From NCBI GenBank assembly GCA_913776675.1, contig CAJYRE010000177.1:1-7910 (forward strand): a DNA stretch of 7,910 nt, written 5' to 3'. This document shows positions 6,990-7,910 of the stretch, piece after piece. The first letter of the stretch is position 1. Each line of letters begins with the position of its first letter. The notes under the pieces are model-generated. The model did not search any database, had not been told where the DNA came from, and saw only the letters and a program-made list of their open reading frames with translations. The position numbers and the translations under genes were made by a program. The stretch is from Rhizobiaceae bacterium (GTDB lineage: Bacteria; Pseudomonadota; Alphaproteobacteria; Rhizobiales; Rhizobiaceae).

Positions 6990-7881
6990 ATGAATTTCAA
7001 AGCACAGCTTCAGGGCGTCCTTCTGGGTGCCATGCTGTCCAGCACCGCCTTCCACGGTGCCTTTGCGGCAGATGACACCATCAAGGTTGGTATTTTGCAT
7101 TCTCTGTCGGGCACCATGGCGATTTCGGAAACGACGCTGAAGGATGCCATGTTAATGCTCATTGATGAGCAGAACAAGAAGGGCGGCGTTCTGGGCAAGA
7201 AGCTCGAACCCGTCGTGGTCGATCCGGCTTCCAACTGGCCGCTGTTTGCCGAAAAAGCCCGTGAGCTGATTTCCAAGGACAAGGTCTCGGCTGTGTTCGG
7301 CTGCTGGACTTCGGTGTCGCGCAAATCGGTTCTGCCAGTGTTCAAGGAGTTGGATTCGGTTCTGTTCTACCCTGTGCAGTTTGAGGGTGAAGAGAGCGAG
7401 CGCAACGTGTTCTACACGGGTGCGGCTCCAAACCAGCAGGCTATCCCAGCCGTTGATTATCTGATGAAAAACGAAGGCGTTGAGCGCTGGGTGCTGGAAG
7501 GCACGGACTATGTTTACCCACGCACCACCAACAAGATTCTGGAAGCTTATCTCAAGTCCAAGGGCGTGAAGGCTGAAGACATCAAGGTGAATTACACCCC
7601 ATTCGGCTTCTCCGATTGGCAGACCGAAGTGGCAGCCATCAAGAAATTCGGTGGCGCTGGCAAGAAAACCGCTGTGATCTCCACTGTTAACGGCGATGCC
7701 AACGTGCCGTTCTACAAGGAACTGGGCAATCAGGGCGTCAAGGCGGAAGACATTCCCGTGATGGCCTTCTCTGTTGGTGAAGAAGAACTGGCGGGTATCG
7801 ACACCAAGCCGCTGGTCGGCCATCTGGCCGCGTGGAACTATTTTGAATCCGTTGATACGCCTGCCAATGCCGAATTCATCA
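6990..7881 (+). CDS. urtA: Urea ABC transporter substrate-binding protein UrtA (partial, C-terminus missing)
   Basis: Periplasmic urea-binding component of the high-affinity UrtABCDE importer, of the branched-chain amino-acid-binding-like (type I) fold. The first 26-27 residues are a Sec signal peptide with probable cleavage at AFA-A or FAA-D. The mature protein opens with the UrtA signature IKVGILHSLSGTMAISET and continues with DPASNWPLFAEKARELI, FGCWTSVSRKSVLPVF, FYPVQFEGEE, FYTGAAPNQQAIPAVDYL and STVNGDANVPFYKELG. These set it apart from LivJ-type leucine-binding proteins. About 297 genuine codons are present of the roughly 430 usual for the family. After EFI the frame enters adapter sequence at 7882 and ends at a false stop (7902-7904), so the apparent tail IGRAHV is an artefact. 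urtBCDE would be expected downstream, outside the window. Expression of urt genes is usually nitrogen-controlled, but no NtrC or sigma-54 site is visible here; a 16-bp palindrome lies 93 bases upstream. Confidence 0.95.
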
Positions 7882-7910
7882 AGATCGGAAGAGCACACGT
7901 CTGAACTCCA
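7882..7910 (+). other. Illumina TruSeq adapter read-through, not genomic
   Basis: The last 29 bases begin AGATCGGAAGAGC and continue into ACACGTCTGAACTCCA, exactly the start of the standard TruSeq read-1 adapter. Translated in the urtA frame it gives the familiar artefact IGRAHV; on the other strand it gives MCSSDL. One or two bases at the join (7882-7883) could be genomic by chance, because Lys (AAG) is compatible with UrtA there. Confidence 0.97.

Noticed and set aside
7152..7898. Minus-strand open frame beginning MCSSDL
   Set aside because: Its start lies in the adapter and the rest is antisense to urtA.

Overview
The window reads as chromosomal DNA from an alphaproteobacterium, most likely a member of the Rhizobiaceae (Agrobacterium/Allorhizobium/Rhizobium type). 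The basis is protein style (UrtA, a double-HAMP chemoreceptor, a transporter-kinase hybrid) and the moderately GC-rich coding sequence with AT-rich gaps. The genus is an inference from memory of these families, not a search result. It carries four protein genes, two of them cut by the window ends, and no RNA genes, mobile elements or CRISPR arrays that I can see.

Layout: (1) 1-3121, minus strand: a large hybrid sensor histidine kinase, open at the left edge. An NCS1-type (purine/cytosine permease-like) membrane domain is followed by a cysteine-rich module, two further membrane helices, HisKA and HATPase domains and a receiver domain. (2) 3122-3407: divergent intergenic region. (3) 3408-4238, plus strand: an aspartyl/asparaginyl beta-hydroxylase-family 2-oxoglutarate dioxygenase related to LpxO/OlsC, followed by a strong intrinsic terminator. 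(4) 4321-4533: AT-rich leader. (5) 4534-6741, plus strand: a dCache-type methyl-accepting chemotaxis protein, followed by a 17-bp hairpin terminator. (6) 6790-6989: urtA leader with a perfect 16-bp palindrome. (7) from 6990, plus strand: urtA, the periplasmic urea-binding protein of the UrtABCDE ABC importer.

The last 29 bases (7882-7910) are not genomic. They match the start of the Illumina TruSeq read adapter, so the source contig ends in untrimmed adapter. The urtA reading frame runs into it and gains a spurious C-terminus. Genuine sequence stops at about 7881.

Working together: the kinase and urtA suggest a nitrogen-compound sensing and uptake neighbourhood, with a chemoreceptor between them. 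The terminators show that the hydroxylase, chemoreceptor and urt genes are separate transcription units, so any functional link is by proximity only. The points most worth following are the permease-like kinase with its uncharacterised cysteine module, and the palindrome in front of urtA.
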